DNA of 52,571 bases from an uncultured Granulosicoccaceae bacterium. Lineage in GTDB: Bacteria > Pseudomonadota > Gammaproteobacteria > CALCKW01. Below, in pieces: positions 8,859 to 17,026 of the stretch. The position numbers were made by a program, and so were the translations under genes. The notes beneath the pieces are model-generated. The model was not told the origin of the DNA. It did not search any database and saw only the letters and a program-made list of their open reading frames with translations. Location of the stretch: positions 1-52,571 of the forward strand of contig CALAMQ010000039.1 of NCBI GenBank assembly GCA_937925815.1. Direction: 5' to 3'. Each line of letters starts with the position of its first letter. Position 1 is the stretch's first letter.

Positions 8859-9890
8859 ATGACAGACGCTAAGCACCGATTTCGCGGTATTCCCATTGTG
8901 CAGGGTGAAACGGTGCGTTCGGGTGAGAAGTACGCAACTGACATCGGCTTCACCGCGATCAAAGACGGCGTCAAACGCGTCGCGGTCGCAGCGCCCACCG
9001 ACGACACCACGCCGCTGCGTAAACCGTCTTGGCTGCGCGCGCGGGTGCCGGGCGGTGGAAAATACAGCGCGGTCAAAGACACCGTGCGCGATCACCGGCT
9101 CGCAACGGTGTGCGAGGAATCCAAATGCCCAAATATCGGCGAGTGCTGGAGCGCGGGCACCGCGACGCTCATGGTCATGGGGGCTGTGTGCACGCGAGCC
9201 TGCCGGTTTTGCAGTGTGGATACCGGCAACCCGCGCGGCTGGCTGGACCCAGAAGAGCCCGCCAACACCGCGCGTTCAGTGCAGCTTATGGGTCTCAAAT
9301 ACGTGGTGATCACGTCGGTTGACCGCGATGACCTCGACGACGGCGGCGCGGGTCACTACGCCGCGTGCGTACAGGCGATCAAAGCCTTGTGTCCGGACAC
9401 GGCAGTCGAAGCATTGACCCCAGACTTCGACGGGCGCACGGAGCTGGTAGAGCAGGTGGTCGACTCAGGTTTGGAGGTCTTCGCGCAAAACGTTGAAACC
9501 GTCGAGCGTCTGACCCACCCGGTGCGCGACCCACGCGCCGGTTACACCCAGACGCTTGATGTGCTCGCCCACGCCAAAGGCTACCGTCCGGACGTGCTGA
9601 CCAAGACCAGCCTGATGCTCGGCCTCGGTGAGACTGATGCTGAGGTACTTGAAACAATGGATGATTTGCGAGAGCGCGCGGTCGATGTGCTCACGCTCGG
9701 TCAGTATTTACGGCCGACTGCCAATCACCTCCCGGTTGAGCGCTATGTCCACCCGGATGAATTCGCCGCCTTGCGTGAGGCCGGTCTGGAGCGCGGTTTC
9801 CGGGAGGTGGTGGCCGGTCCCCTGGTGCGCTCGAGCTACCGCGCTGAGCGGGTTCTAGACGGCAACAATGTTGGCTTGACGACACCCTGA
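8859..9890 (+). CDS. lipA: Lipoyl synthase (radical SAM)
   Basis: LipA inserts two sulfurs into the protein-bound octanoyl chain. With ATG 8859 the protein has 343 residues. The radical-SAM cluster motif CTRACRFC gives Cys111, Cys115 and Cys118. The auxiliary cluster that donates sulfur is the [12 protein letters not shown] motif (Cys85, Cys90, Cys96), with its serine ligand in the C-terminal RSSY. A TTG at 8847 is in frame, but ATG 8859 has a GGA ribosome-binding site at proper spacing. Downstream of lipB in the same operon. Confidence 0.97.
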   Translation: MTDAKHRFRGIPIVQGETVRSGEKYATDIGFTAIKDGVKRVAVAAPTDDTTPLRKPSWLRARVPGGGKYSAVKDTVRDHRLATVCEESKCPNIGECWSAGTATLMVMGAVCTRACRFCSVDTGNPRGWLDPEEPANTARSVQLMGLKYVVITSVDRDDLDDGGAGHYAACVQAIKALCPDTAVEALTPDFDGRTELVEQVVDSGLEVFAQNVETVERLTHPVRDPRAGYTQTLDVLAHAKGYRPDVLTKTSLMLGLGETDAEVLETMDDLRERAVDVLTLGQYLRPTANHLPVERYVHPDEFAALREAGLERGFREVVAGPLVRSSYRAERVLDGNNVGLTTP

Positions 9891-9909
9891 TTCACCTGAG
9901 AGTGCTCGC

Positions 9910-12240
9910 TTGAACCCGATGCCCCCCCTCAACACCGAGCGCCGTGATCGGCCGCCGCGGCACAAGCCGTGGTGGCGCCGTCGGCGCCACTGGCTGCTCG
10001 CATTGGTGTCGGTGTCGGCCATCGGCTTGCTGGTGTTGACCGTGGTCGCGCTCGAGGCGCTGACCGAGATGGACGCACGCATCGTCAAGGTCATGAACGG
10101 CCCGCGCTGGGCCATTCCGGCCCGTGTCTATGGCCGTCCACTGGAACTCTACGTTGGCGCCAAGGTGACACCAACGCTGCTCAAAGAGGAGTTGGGGCGG
10201 CTCGGTTACCGCCTCGACGATGCGATTGGTTCAGGCCGTTTTGATGTTCTCGGTGAACGTTGGATCGTGCAGACGCGTGGTTTTGCTTTTCCGGACGGCG
10301 CCGAGTCGCCGCGCAGGCTGCAACTCGATTGGGACGGCGAGCAACTGCTCGGCATGCAAAACGGCAACGGCGAAGCACTGGATTTGGTGCGACTCGAACC
10401 GCCGCTGATCGGGCGTATTTCACCTGATGAAGCCGAGGACAGGTTGTTGGTCAACTTGGACCAATTACCAGAGGGCTTGATTGAGACCTTGCTCGCAGTG
10501 GAAGACTCGCGTTTTTACGATCACCCGGGTCTCTCAGCGCGGGGGATTGCGCGTGCCATGCTTGCTAATATCAAAGCTGGGCGCTTTGTCGCCGGTGGCA
10601 GCACAATCACTCAGCAGTTGATCAAGAATTTCTTTCTCAGCAGTGAGCGCACACTCAAGCGCAAACTGACTGAGTGGCCGATGGCGCTGTTACTTGAACG
10701 TCGCTACAACAAGGACGAAATTCTTAACGCCTTTGTCAACGAAGTGTACTTTGCACAAGACCGAAGCCGCGCTGTGCACGGATTTGGCCTCGCGAGTTTG
10801 TATTTTTTTGGCATTCCTGTGCAGGAGTTGCAAATACACCAAACGGCTCTGCTGGTCGGATTGCTCAAGGGGCCGAGTTATTTCGACCCCATCCGCAGGC
10901 CTGAGCGCGCCCGCGCCCGTCGCGATGTGGTGCTGAGTGTGATGCTGCGCGACGGCATTATTGATCAACGAAGTTTTGATCGTGCAATCGCGTTACCCGT
11001 GACCGCAGGCTCGCACCGCGACGCTGTCGGTCAGCCGGCCTTTGTCGATCTTGTGCGCAAGCAACTCGCAGAGAATTACGATTTGGCGGATTTGCAACAA
11101 GATGGGTTGAGTGTCTTCACAGGCTTTGATCCGGCTGTGCAGAGTGCACTGGAGACGGCGGCGGAGGCGCGTTTGGCGGTCTTTGACGCAGCGGACCAGG
11201 CGGCGGGCAACGCTGGTGAATCGCTGGAACTGGCGTCGGTGATCACATCGGTTGCCAACGGCGAAGTGCTCGCGTTGCTCGGTGGGCGGGCTGCGCGTTT
11301 TGCCGGCTATAACCGCGCACTGGACGCAACCCGTCAGGTTGGGTCCTTGGTCAAGCCCGCGGTTTACCTCAGCGCTTTGTCTCAACCCGCGCGCTGGCAA
11401 CTGTCGACTCAAATTGAGGATGCGCCAACCGATGTTCTGTTGGCAGATGGATCCGTCTGGTCTCCCGATAATATCAACGGTCAGAGTGCGGGCGACGTCA
11501 GTTTGCTCGAAGCCCTCACGCGTTCCTTGAACCAGGCCACGGTCGCGCTCGGTATGGAGGTTGGGGTCGAAGAGGTTGTGCAAACGCTGCGTCGTCTCGG
11601 GCTCGACCGCGAGGTGCCGCCCTTGCCATCTTTGTTGCTCGGCGCCGTCGAACTCACACCGCTGGAAGTCGCTCAGCTCTATCAAACAGTTGCCTCAGAC
11701 GGTTTCAGTACGCCACTGCGAGCGATACGCTCGGTGGTGTCGCGCTCGGGTGAGGTGTTGCAGCGCTACCCCTTTCGCGTCAAACGCGAGGTGCCCGCAG
11801 AGACCTTGCACTTGCTGCAATACGCGCTCGTCAATGTCATGCGCGAGGGCTCTGGGCGGCGCGCCTACTGGCGTCTGCCGGAGTCTTTGGATTTTGCAGG
11901 GAAAACCGGCACCAGCAACGACTTGCGCGACAGTTGGTTTGCCGGTTTTGGTGGCGACTACCTCGGTGTGGTGTGGCTCGGACGAGATGACAACCTCAGC
12001 ACCGGTTTGACCGGCAGCCGTGGCGCCTTGAGTGTGTGGCGAGACACCTTTGCCGCACTCGGTGATCGAGGATTGCAGTTGACCACCCCGAATTCAGTTG
12101 AGTACCACTGGACAGATCTCAGCAACGGGCGTGCGATCGATGCACAATGCGACGGTGCGCGGTATATTCCCTACGTGCGAGGCAGTGAGCCGCTGCCCGC
12201 CGAGAACACCCGATTCTTTGCCCGGTGCCCGAATCAGTGA
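9910..12240 (+). CDS. mrcB: Bifunctional penicillin-binding protein 1B
   Basis: This class A PBP polymerises glycan strands and cross-links their peptides. Of 776 residues, the first ~27 are basic and cytoplasmic, with a membrane helix near 28-50. A UB2H-like region (about 55-150) is the docking site for activating lipoproteins in E. coli. The GT51 domain follows, with catalytic Glu198 (LLAVEDSRFYDHPG) and GGSTITQQLIKN. The transpeptidase domain has S479-L-V-K, S539-L-N and K665-T-G-T. The TTG start at 9910 has a GAGAG ribosome-binding site 7 bases upstream; ATG 9919 is an alternative. The next gene encodes a TPR lipoprotein likely to be a partner. Confidence 0.95.
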   Translation: MNPMPPLNTERRDRPPRHKPWWRRRRHWLLALVSVSAIGLLVLTVVALEALTEMDARIVKVMNGPRWAIPARVYGRPLELYVGAKVTPTLLKEELGRLGYRLDDAIGSGRFDVLGERWIVQTRGFAFPDGAESPRRLQLDWDGEQLLGMQNGNGEALDLVRLEPPLIGRISPDEAEDRLLVNLDQLPEGLIETLLAVEDSRFYDHPGLSARGIARAMLANIKAGRFVAGGSTITQQLIKNFFLSSERTLKRKLTEWPMALLLERRYNKDEILNAFVNEVYFAQDRSRAVHGFGLASLYFFGIPVQELQIHQTALLVGLLKGPSYFDPIRRPERARARRDVVLSVMLRDGIIDQRSFDRAIALPVTAGSHRDAVGQPAFVDLVRKQLAENYDLADLQQDGLSVFTGFDPAVQSALETAAEARLAVFDAADQAAGNAGESLELASVITSVANGEVLALLGGRAARFAGYNRALDATRQVGSLVKPAVYLSALSQPARWQLSTQIEDAPTDVLLADGSVWSPDNINGQSAGDVSLLEALTRSLNQATVALGMEVGVEEVVQTLRRLGLDREVPPLPSLLLGAVELTPLEVAQLYQTVASDGFSTPLRAIRSVVSRSGEVLQRYPFRVKREVPAETLHLLQYALVNVMREGSGRRAYWRLPESLDFAGKTGTSNDLRDSWFAGFGGDYLGVVWLGRDDNLSTGLTGSRGALSVWRDTFAALGDRGLQLTTPNSVEYHWTDLSNGRAIDAQCDGARYIPYVRGSEPLPAENTRFFARCPNQ

Positions 12241-12275
12241 ATTGCGACAGTCGAGAAACCCAAGTTCGAGTTGTG

Positions 12276-12689
12276 ATGCGGTGCCTGTCAGGTTCCGCAC
12301 TGGTCTTATTGCTGCAAAGCTGCACGCTGCCCTTGGAGTTGCCGAGCCCGCCGCCGTTCCCCGCGCCTGAGACTGTTGTTTTGCCCGAAACTGAAACCCT
12401 GCCTGCACGGCCAGCCACACCCGTTGCCAAGCCTGTAACTGCGGCGGAGTCACTGCGTGCCAGAGCCGTGGTCGCCCAGGAAAACGGGGATTTTGCGCAA
12501 GCCTTGGCGCTGCTTGAACGGGCGCAGCGCATCGCGCCACGCGACGGCGCGATTTACCGTGATATGGCGAGTGCTCACCGCGCCGCCGGTCGTGAAGACC
12601 TCGCTTGCCAATTTGCGCGCAAGGGCTTGTCGGTGCCGGTTGATGCGGACGTCGGCGACGCGCTACTGGCCCAGCTCGACAACTGCTGA
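12276..12689 (+). CDS. TPR lipoprotein, LpoP-like candidate activator of PBP1B
   Basis: This 137-residue protein starts at ATG 12276. It has a signal peptide ending in LLLQS-Cys, an acceptable lipobox with Gln at -2. A Pro/Glu/Thr-rich linker of about 45 residues follows, then a tetratricopeptide-repeat region (ARAVVAQENGDFAQALALLE, RAQRIAPRDGAIYRDMASAH). It lies 35 bases after mrcB on the same strand. In Pseudomonas the PBP1b activator LpoP is a TPR lipoprotein encoded next to the PBP1b gene. Architecture and context match, so an LpoP-like role is inferred; sequence alone does not prove it. An open frame from GTG 12225 would overlap mrcB and push the signal peptide inwards. Confidence 0.8.
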   Translation: MRCLSGSALVLLLQSCTLPLELPSPPPFPAPETVVLPETETLPARPATPVAKPVTAAESLRARAVVAQENGDFAQALALLERAQRIAPRDGAIYRDMASAHRAAGREDLACQFARKGLSVPVDADVGDALLAQLDNC

Positions 12690-12717
12690 TCCAAGCGTGG
12701 CTTGAGACGCTCTTGTT

Positions 12718-13182
12718 CTAGCCTTTTTGCTGCAATTGCAGTGCGAGTAGCTTCCTGACCATCTCAATGCGTTGCGCGTTGGCTCCGAGGTCTTTCAGTC
12801 CGAAGCGCGAAGCGCTGCGAATGGCAATTTCATCGGCTTCCCGGCGCCACAACAGCTCGAGGTCATCGCGGTAGTTCATCAAAGGCGTGCGCGCTTCGAA
12901 GTGGACGTGGTCGCCTTCGCGCTTTAGGACCTTGTAGCCCGGCAGTGAGGCTACAGTATCGATAAATTGCTGCCACTGCGTCTCGCTTGCGGCGGGGAAC
13001 GCCAGTGGTTGCACGTCTGCCGCCGCTGAACTCTGGCAGTTGTCTGCGCTGGTGCAGCGAGCGAGATCACCGTCAACAACACCGCCAGCTGCTGAGCGGG
13101 TTGTGAGCAAAGGCACCACCAGCGCGCGCATCAGCGACCAGATAAGCAAAGGTGTGATGAGGAGGATCAGTGCCGTTTTCAT
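12718..13182 (-). CDS. DUF1499 membrane-anchored protein
   Basis: This 154-residue protein has one N-terminal hydrophobic segment (ALILLITPLLIWSLMRALVV), followed by a DUF1499-like domain (QFIDTVASLPGYKVLKREGD, TPLMNYRDDLELLWR, SASRFGLKDLGANAQRIEMV). The function of the family is unknown. The domain should face the periplasm if the N-terminus acts as a signal anchor. Its ATG overlaps the pdxH stop codon (ATGA), so the two are translationally coupled. The pairing with pdxH does not suggest a clear role. Confidence 0.75.
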   Translation of the reverse strand: MKTALILLITPLLIWSLMRALVVPLLTTRSAAGGVVDGDLARCTSADNCQSSAAADVQPLAFPAASETQWQQFIDTVASLPGYKVLKREGDHVHFEARTPLMNYRDDLELLWRREADEIAIRSASRFGLKDLGANAQRIEMVRKLLALQLQQKG

Positions 13183-13826
13183 GGGCTGAGGCGTTCCGTT
13201 GACCAACGCTCTACATCTAGGCTAAATCGAATGCGGTCGTGCAGGCGGCTGGTGCGGCCCTGCCAGAATTCGAACTCACGGGCCTGCAACCTGTAACCAC
13301 CCCAGCGCGCAGGGCGCGCAATGGGGTTATCGGCGTGTTCTGTGGCGAGTGCGTCGACGGCGTCTTCGAGTACCGCTCTGTTGGCGATCACGCGGCTCTG
13401 GTGTGATGCCGCAGCCGAGTGTTGGCTACCGGCTGGCCGCGATGCGAAGTAGGCGTCAGCGTCAGCGTCTGGCAGGCGTTCTACGTTGCCTGCAATACGA
13501 ATTTGGCGGTGCAGCGTCGGCCAGTAAAATAACAGCGCCGCGCGCGGATTGGCCGCAAGTTCCTGGCCCTTTTGGCTCTCGGTGTCGGTGTACCAGCAAA
13601 AGCCGTGGTCGTCGAAATGTTTGAGCAACACCACGCGTGCAGACGGCACACCCTCGGCATCGGCGGTGGCGAGGGTCATGGCGGTGAAATCGTATTGGCC
13701 GTGCGCGTTGGCGTCGTCCAGCCAACGTTCAAACAGCGCGAGCGGTGTACCGGGCAAGTCCACTTCATCCAAACCTACGTTGCCGTAGTCGTTGCGGGTG
13801 TCTCGCTGGTCGCGCAAGTCACTCAT
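13179..13826 (-). CDS. pdxH: Pyridoxamine/pyridoxine 5'-phosphate oxidase
   Basis: PdxH oxidises PNP and PMP to the active cofactor PLP using FMN. The 215-residue sequence from ATG 13826 has the FMN- and substrate-binding motifs RVVLLKHFDDHGFCWYTD, SQKGQELAANPRAALLFYW, the SRPAGSQHSAAASHQS loop, and the C-terminal WGGYRLQAREFEFWQG and RLHDRI. The family ends with a W-x3-RLxP-type motif, seen here as WSTERLSP. An upstream open-frame extension to 13943 lacks homology and would run into the yajQ promoter region. Divergent from yajQ, coupled to the DUF1499 gene. Confidence 0.96.
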   Translation of the reverse strand: MSDLRDQRDTRNDYGNVGLDEVDLPGTPLALFERWLDDANAHGQYDFTAMTLATADAEGVPSARVVLLKHFDDHGFCWYTDTESQKGQELAANPRAALLFYWPTLHRQIRIAGNVERLPDADADAYFASRPAGSQHSAAASHQSRVIANRAVLEDAVDALATEHADNPIARPARWGGYRLQAREFEFWQGRTSRLHDRIRFSLDVERWSTERLSP

Positions 13827-13954
13827 CGGGGCGTACCCATCGTGTTGTGGTTCCAAGCACGTCAGTGTACACCCGCGCGCGGTCGTTGAATCTGCGGCGT
13901 GCGTGTAAAATGGGGTAAATACCACGCCACGTATGAGCTGCACTGGAGAATCGC

Positions 13955-14437
13955 ATGCCGTCGTTTGATGTTGTCTCAGAGGTCGATGCCCACGAATTGC
14001 AAAATGCGATCGATCAAGTCAACCGTGAAATCGGAACCCGTTTTGACTTCAAAGGCGCTGATGCGCGCGTGGATTTAAGTGCGCCGGTGCTGACCCTGTC
14101 TGCGCAGAGTGATTTTCAGGTTAAGCAGATTCGCCCCATGCTCTATGAAAGGCTCGCCAAGCGCGGCATTGACGTGCAATGCCTGGACGAGGGCGCAGTC
14201 GAACCCACGGGCCAACGCGCACGCCAGCTGATCACGGTGCGAGAGGGTGTCGACAAGGACCTCGCGCGGGTGATCGTCAAGCGCATCAAAGAGAGCAAGC
14301 TCAAAGTGCAGGCGGCGGTCCAGGGTGAACAGGTGCGCGTGACCGGCAAAAAGCGCGACGATCTGCAAGCGGTAATGCAATTGCTGCGCAATGCTGAGCT
14401 CAAACAACCGTTGCAGTTCACAAACTTTCGCGATTGA
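13955..14437 (+). CDS. yajQ: YajQ family nucleotide-binding protein (DUF520)
   Basis: This 160-residue protein fits the YajQ/DUF520 family: MPSFDVVSEVDAHELQNAID at the N-terminus, the RFDFKGADARV strand, and the C-terminal QLLRNAELKQPLQFTNFRD. Members have two ferredoxin-like domains. Some bind cyclic di-GMP and act as effectors, for example in Xanthomonas. No direct activity can be read from this sequence. A GGAG ribosome-binding site precedes the ATG. A TAAAAT box near 13907 in the 128-base gap to pdxH could be its promoter. Confidence 0.92.
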   Translation: MPSFDVVSEVDAHELQNAIDQVNREIGTRFDFKGADARVDLSAPVLTLSAQSDFQVKQIRPMLYERLAKRGIDVQCLDEGAVEPTGQRARQLITVREGVDKDLARVIVKRIKESKLKVQAAVQGEQVRVTGKKRDDLQAVMQLLRNAELKQPLQFTNFRD

Positions 14438-14473
14438 GTTGCCCCACACTCTGCTTGACGCTACTCTGGCGCG

Positions 14474-14670
14474 GTTCTCGGGGCGGGGTGGAATTCCCCA
14501 CCGGCGGTAACAGGGAGCTCTCCAGTGAGACTGGTGGCACTCTCTGAAAGCCCGCGAGCGCTCGAACGATCTGTTCGAGGTCAGCAGATCCAGTGCGATT
14601 CTGGAGCCGACGGTGAGACGCTGGTGCAGCAAAGCAGCATAGGTGTCCGACAGTCCGGAAGTGAGAGAAC
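14474..14670 (+). promoter_or_regulatory. FMN riboswitch (RFN element) upstream of ribH
   Basis: Conserved RFN blocks appear in order. The closing stem is GTTCTC (14474-14479) with GAGAAC (14665-14670). Between them come GGGGCGGGGTGGAATTCCCC with ACCGGCGGTAAC, then GCCCGCGAGC, GTGCGATTCTGG with AGCCGACGGTGA, and AGTCCGGAAGTGAGAG. The spacing and sequence match the FMN aptamer. It lies directly before the lumazine synthase gene, as expected for feedback control of riboflavin synthesis. Confidence 0.95.
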
Positions 14671-14767
14671 ACGCCGACACCGTGTTGTCAGCGCGCATTG
14701 GCTGCGCGTGCAGTGCGTTGTAACGGCTGTTGTCGCCCCGAATTTTTGAATTGAATCGGGGATGTCC
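14671..14767 (+). promoter_or_regulatory. Riboswitch expression platform with RBS-sequestering hairpin
   Basis: After the aptamer comes a GCGCGCA/TGCGCG hairpin (about 14690-14710). A second stem pairs CCCCGA (14736-14741) with TCGGGG (14756-14761). The GGGG of the right arm is the ribosome-binding site for ATG 14768, six bases away. There is no U-run after the stem, so control of translation initiation is more likely than transcription termination. Confidence 0.7.
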
Positions 14768-15217
14768 ATGTCACTCAAAACCACTCGTATCGCGTTCATC
14801 CGGGCCCGATGGCACGCTGAAATAGTCGATCAATCTCTGGTGGGATTTCGCGCGCGCGCCGCCCACGTTGGCTTGGATGCTGAAAAGATGGGCGTCTTCG
14901 ATGTGCCGGGCGCCTTTGAAATGCCGCTGTTGGCCAAGCGCCTGGCCAAATCGGGTGAGTGGGACGCGATTGTCGCGGCGGCGCTGGTCGTCGACGGTGG
15001 CATCTACCGCCACGACTTCGTCGCCCAAGCGGTGGTTGAGGGGTTGATGCGGGTGCAGTTGGACACCGATGTACCGGTGTTCTCGGTGTCATTGACCCCG
15101 CACCATTTTCACGAAGGCGAGTACCACCACGAGCAATTTCACAGGCATTTCGTGCTCAAAGGCGAAGAGGCGGCCAATGCCGTTTCGGCGCAGCTCACAG
15201 CACTTGCTGGGGTCTAG
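14768..15217 (+). CDS. ribH: 6,7-dimethyl-8-ribityllumazine synthase, type II (RibH2-like)
   Basis: Lumazine synthase condenses 5-amino-6-ribitylaminouracil with dihydroxybutanone phosphate, the step before riboflavin. The 149-residue sequence contains IAFIRARWHAEIVDQSL, FDVPGAFEMPLLAK, ALVVDGGIYRHDFVAQAVV, and SLTPHHFHEG. The RARWHAEIVD and DGGIYRHDFVA forms resemble the decameric RibH2 class known from Brucella and Mesorhizobium, and differ from the icosahedral or pentameric class that typifies gammaproteobacteria. ATG 14768 is chosen over 14762 because the GGGG ribosome-binding site abuts 14762. It stands alone, apart from other rib genes, under an FMN riboswitch. Its stop abuts the convergent DUF188 gene with no gap. 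Confidence 0.92.
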   Translation: MSLKTTRIAFIRARWHAEIVDQSLVGFRARAAHVGLDAEKMGVFDVPGAFEMPLLAKRLAKSGEWDAIVAAALVVDGGIYRHDFVAQAVVEGLMRVQLDTDVPVFSVSLTPHHFHEGEYHHEQFHRHFVLKGEEAANAVSAQLTALAGV

Positions 15218-15694
15218 TCAGCGCTTTTTGCTGTGCGTTGCCTGAAGCCAGCGGTCGAGCTGGTTGGCAAATTGTTGGCGGTCTGATTGGTTCAGTGGCG
15301 GTGCGCCGCCGGTGTCGACACCGCTCGAGCGCAGGGTGTCCATGAAGTCGCGCATTTGCAAGCGTGCGCGCACGTTCGCTTCAGTGTAGCGCTCGCCCCT
15401 GGGGTTTAAACCAGTGGCACCGCGCGCCACAACGTCCGCGGCGAGCGGGATATCGGATGTGATCACCAAGTCACCGGGTTCACAGCGCCGCGCGATTTCG
15501 TGGTCGGCAACGTCAAAACCACTTTCCACCTGGCGCATGTGCACATGTGGAGAGCGCGGCAAGGGCAGGCTGTGGTTCGCGATGAACACAGTTCTGGTCG
15601 CGGTGCGCTCGGCCGCGCGGCAGAGGATCTCGCGAATGACCACTGGGCAGGCGTCGGCGTCGACCCAAATGGTTGGGCTCGGTTGATCTGTCAT
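15218..15694 (-). CDS. yaiI: YaiI/YqxD family protein (DUF188)
   Basis: This 158-residue protein belongs to the DUF188 (UPF0178) family: [20 protein letters not shown] at the start, [38 protein letters not shown] and [19 protein letters not shown]. The conserved aspartates resemble PIN-like nuclease folds, but no biochemical role is established. Its ATG overlaps the rsmJ stop (ATGA), so it is translationally coupled to rsmJ. The stop abuts the convergent ribH stop. Confidence 0.9.
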   Translation of the reverse strand: MTDQPSPTIWVDADACPVVIREILCRAAERTATRTVFIANHSLPLPRSPHVHMRQVESGFDVADHEIARRCEPGDLVITSDIPLAADVVARGATGLNPRGERYTEANVRARLQMRDFMDTLRSSGVDTGGAPPLNQSDRQQFANQLDRWLQATHSKKR

Positions 15695-16413
15695 GTTGCG
15701 TTGGCCGCGAGTAGGGCGCCACCGTAGATGTCGTAGCGTGTGTTGGTGCTTTGCACGGTGCCGCTCGGCGCCGGCCCGTCGATGCGCGGCGCTTTGAGCG
15801 GGCGTTTGACCACCACGCGCTTCGTCGCGAGCGCGCAGGCTGCGTGCAAGAGCTGGTCGCTGTCGGTGTCTGGGCCTGCGAGATATTGCAAGCGTGCCAG
15901 CGCTTTGCTGTTGGCGGCTTTTTTGGCGCGGTGTGGGTACATGGGGTCGAGGTAGATCACCTCCGGTGGAGTCTTGCGCCAGCGCCCGAGCAGGGTGATG
16001 GCATCGCCCTCAAGCAGGGTCATGCGAGCGGCGATCTCGGCGGTATCAAAGTGGATTTCAGCCGCTTGTATGGCGCGTTTGAGCGCGTTGAAGGCTTCGG
16101 GGACACGCTCGATCAGCGTCACATGACAACCGAGGGTTGCCAGCACAAAAGCGTCAGTGCCCGCGCCTGCGGTGGCGTCGACAACGCGCAAAGCCGTCTC
16201 GCTCTTGATGCCCACGGCGCGCGCCAAGGCCTGGCCAAGGCCGCCGCCGAAGCGCCGGCGGTGCGCCATGCGGCCACCGACGAAATCAATCGCGAGTGGC
16301 GTTGTGTCGTTGGCCTTATTCAGAGCGGCTTTGCGTGTGGCGAATGTCTTTGCCGTGCACGAGGTAGACGACGTATTCGCAGATGTTGTTGGCGTGGTCA
16401 CCGATGCGCTCAA
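15691..16413 (-). CDS. rsmJ: 16S rRNA (guanine1516-N2)-methyltransferase RsmJ, short N-terminus
   Basis: RsmJ methylates G1516 of 16S rRNA using SAM. The core is clear: [19 protein letters not shown], the SAM motif [29 protein letters not shown] and [10 protein letters not shown]. The usual ~50-residue N-terminal region before DFVGG is missing. The frame as given starts at ATG 16413, inside phoU (98-base overlap), and its first ~30 residues are Thr/Ser-rich without family similarity. The next ATG (16269) would cut into the conserved motif, so a non-AUG start just after the phoU stop at 16316 is possible. The start is therefore unresolved. Confidence 0.88.
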   Translation of the reverse strand: MSASVTTPTTSANTSSTSCTAKTFATRKAALNKANDTTPLAIDFVGGRMAHRRRFGGGLGQALARAVGIKSETALRVVDATAGAGTDAFVLATLGCHVTLIERVPEAFNALKRAIQAAEIHFDTAEIAARMTLLEGDAITLLGRWRKTPPEVIYLDPMYPHRAKKAANSKALARLQYLAGPDTDSDQLLHAACALATKRVVVKRPLKAPRIDGPAPSGTVQSTNTRYDIYGGALLAANAT

Positions 16414-17026
16414 GCGCGCGCGCGCACCAGCTCACTTCGAGGATGTTCCGCACCTCGCGCGGGTCTTCCATCATGTGCGAAATCAGCAAGCGCGAGAGCG
16501 TGTCGTATTCGCGGTCGATGTCACCGTCTTGCTTGGCGGTTTTCAACGCCGCGTTCACGTCCATGCGGGCGAAGGCGTCGAGGGTGTCGCGCAGCACCGC
16601 TTTGACGTGCTCACCGAGGTGGCGCAGCTCGGCGTAGTAGGCGGGCCGGCGCGACTGTGATGACAATGAGATAGCAACCCGACCGAGCTTTTCGGCCTCG
16701 TCGCCGATGCGCTCGAGATCGGTGATGGTCTTGATCACCATGACCACCAATCGCAGGTCGGAAGCGGCCGGTTGACGGCGCGCGAGCACTTGCGTGCAGA
16801 GCTCGTCAATCTCGACTTCCATTGCGTTGATCTGGTGGTCTTTGTTGACCACTTGTTCACCGAGTTCGCTGTCAAATTCGAGCAGCGCTTTGAGGCCGTT
16901 GTTCACTTGCTGTTCGACCAGTCCACCCATTTGCAACACACGGTTGCGCACGTCTTCGAGTTCTTCGTTGAACCGGTGTGAGGTGTGTTGGGTCAGGTTG
17001 AGGTTGTCCATGCCATGTCCATCCAT
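16316..17026 (-). CDS. phoU: Phosphate signalling regulator PhoU
   Basis: PhoU links the Pst transporter to the PhoR kinase and keeps the Pho regulon off when phosphate is plentiful. The 236-residue all-helical protein has the duplicated PhoU motif: VNKDHQINAMEVEIDELC with LRLVVMVIKTITDLERIGDE in the first half, and DTLSRLLISHMMEDPREV with [20 protein letters not shown] in the second. ATG 17026 overlaps the pstB stop (TAATG). ATG 17011 has a better placed GGATGGA ribosome-binding site. Last gene of the pst unit, overlapping the rsmJ open frame. Confidence 0.96.
   Translation of the reverse strand: MDGHGMDNLNLTQHTSHRFNEELEDVRNRVLQMGGLVEQQVNNGLKALLEFDSELGEQVVNKDHQINAMEVEIDELCTQVLARRQPAASDLRLVVMVIKTITDLERIGDEAEKLGRVAISLSSQSRRPAYYAELRHLGEHVKAVLRDTLDAFARMDVNAALKTAKQDGDIDREYDTLSRLLISHMMEDPREVRNILEVSWCARALERIGDHANNICEYVVYLVHGKDIRHTQSRSE

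Noticed and set aside
15751-16605. 284-codon open frame on the plus strand opposite rsmJ and phoU
   Set aside because: It is low in recognisable motifs and lies antisense to two well-supported genes. Long antisense frames are common at this base composition.
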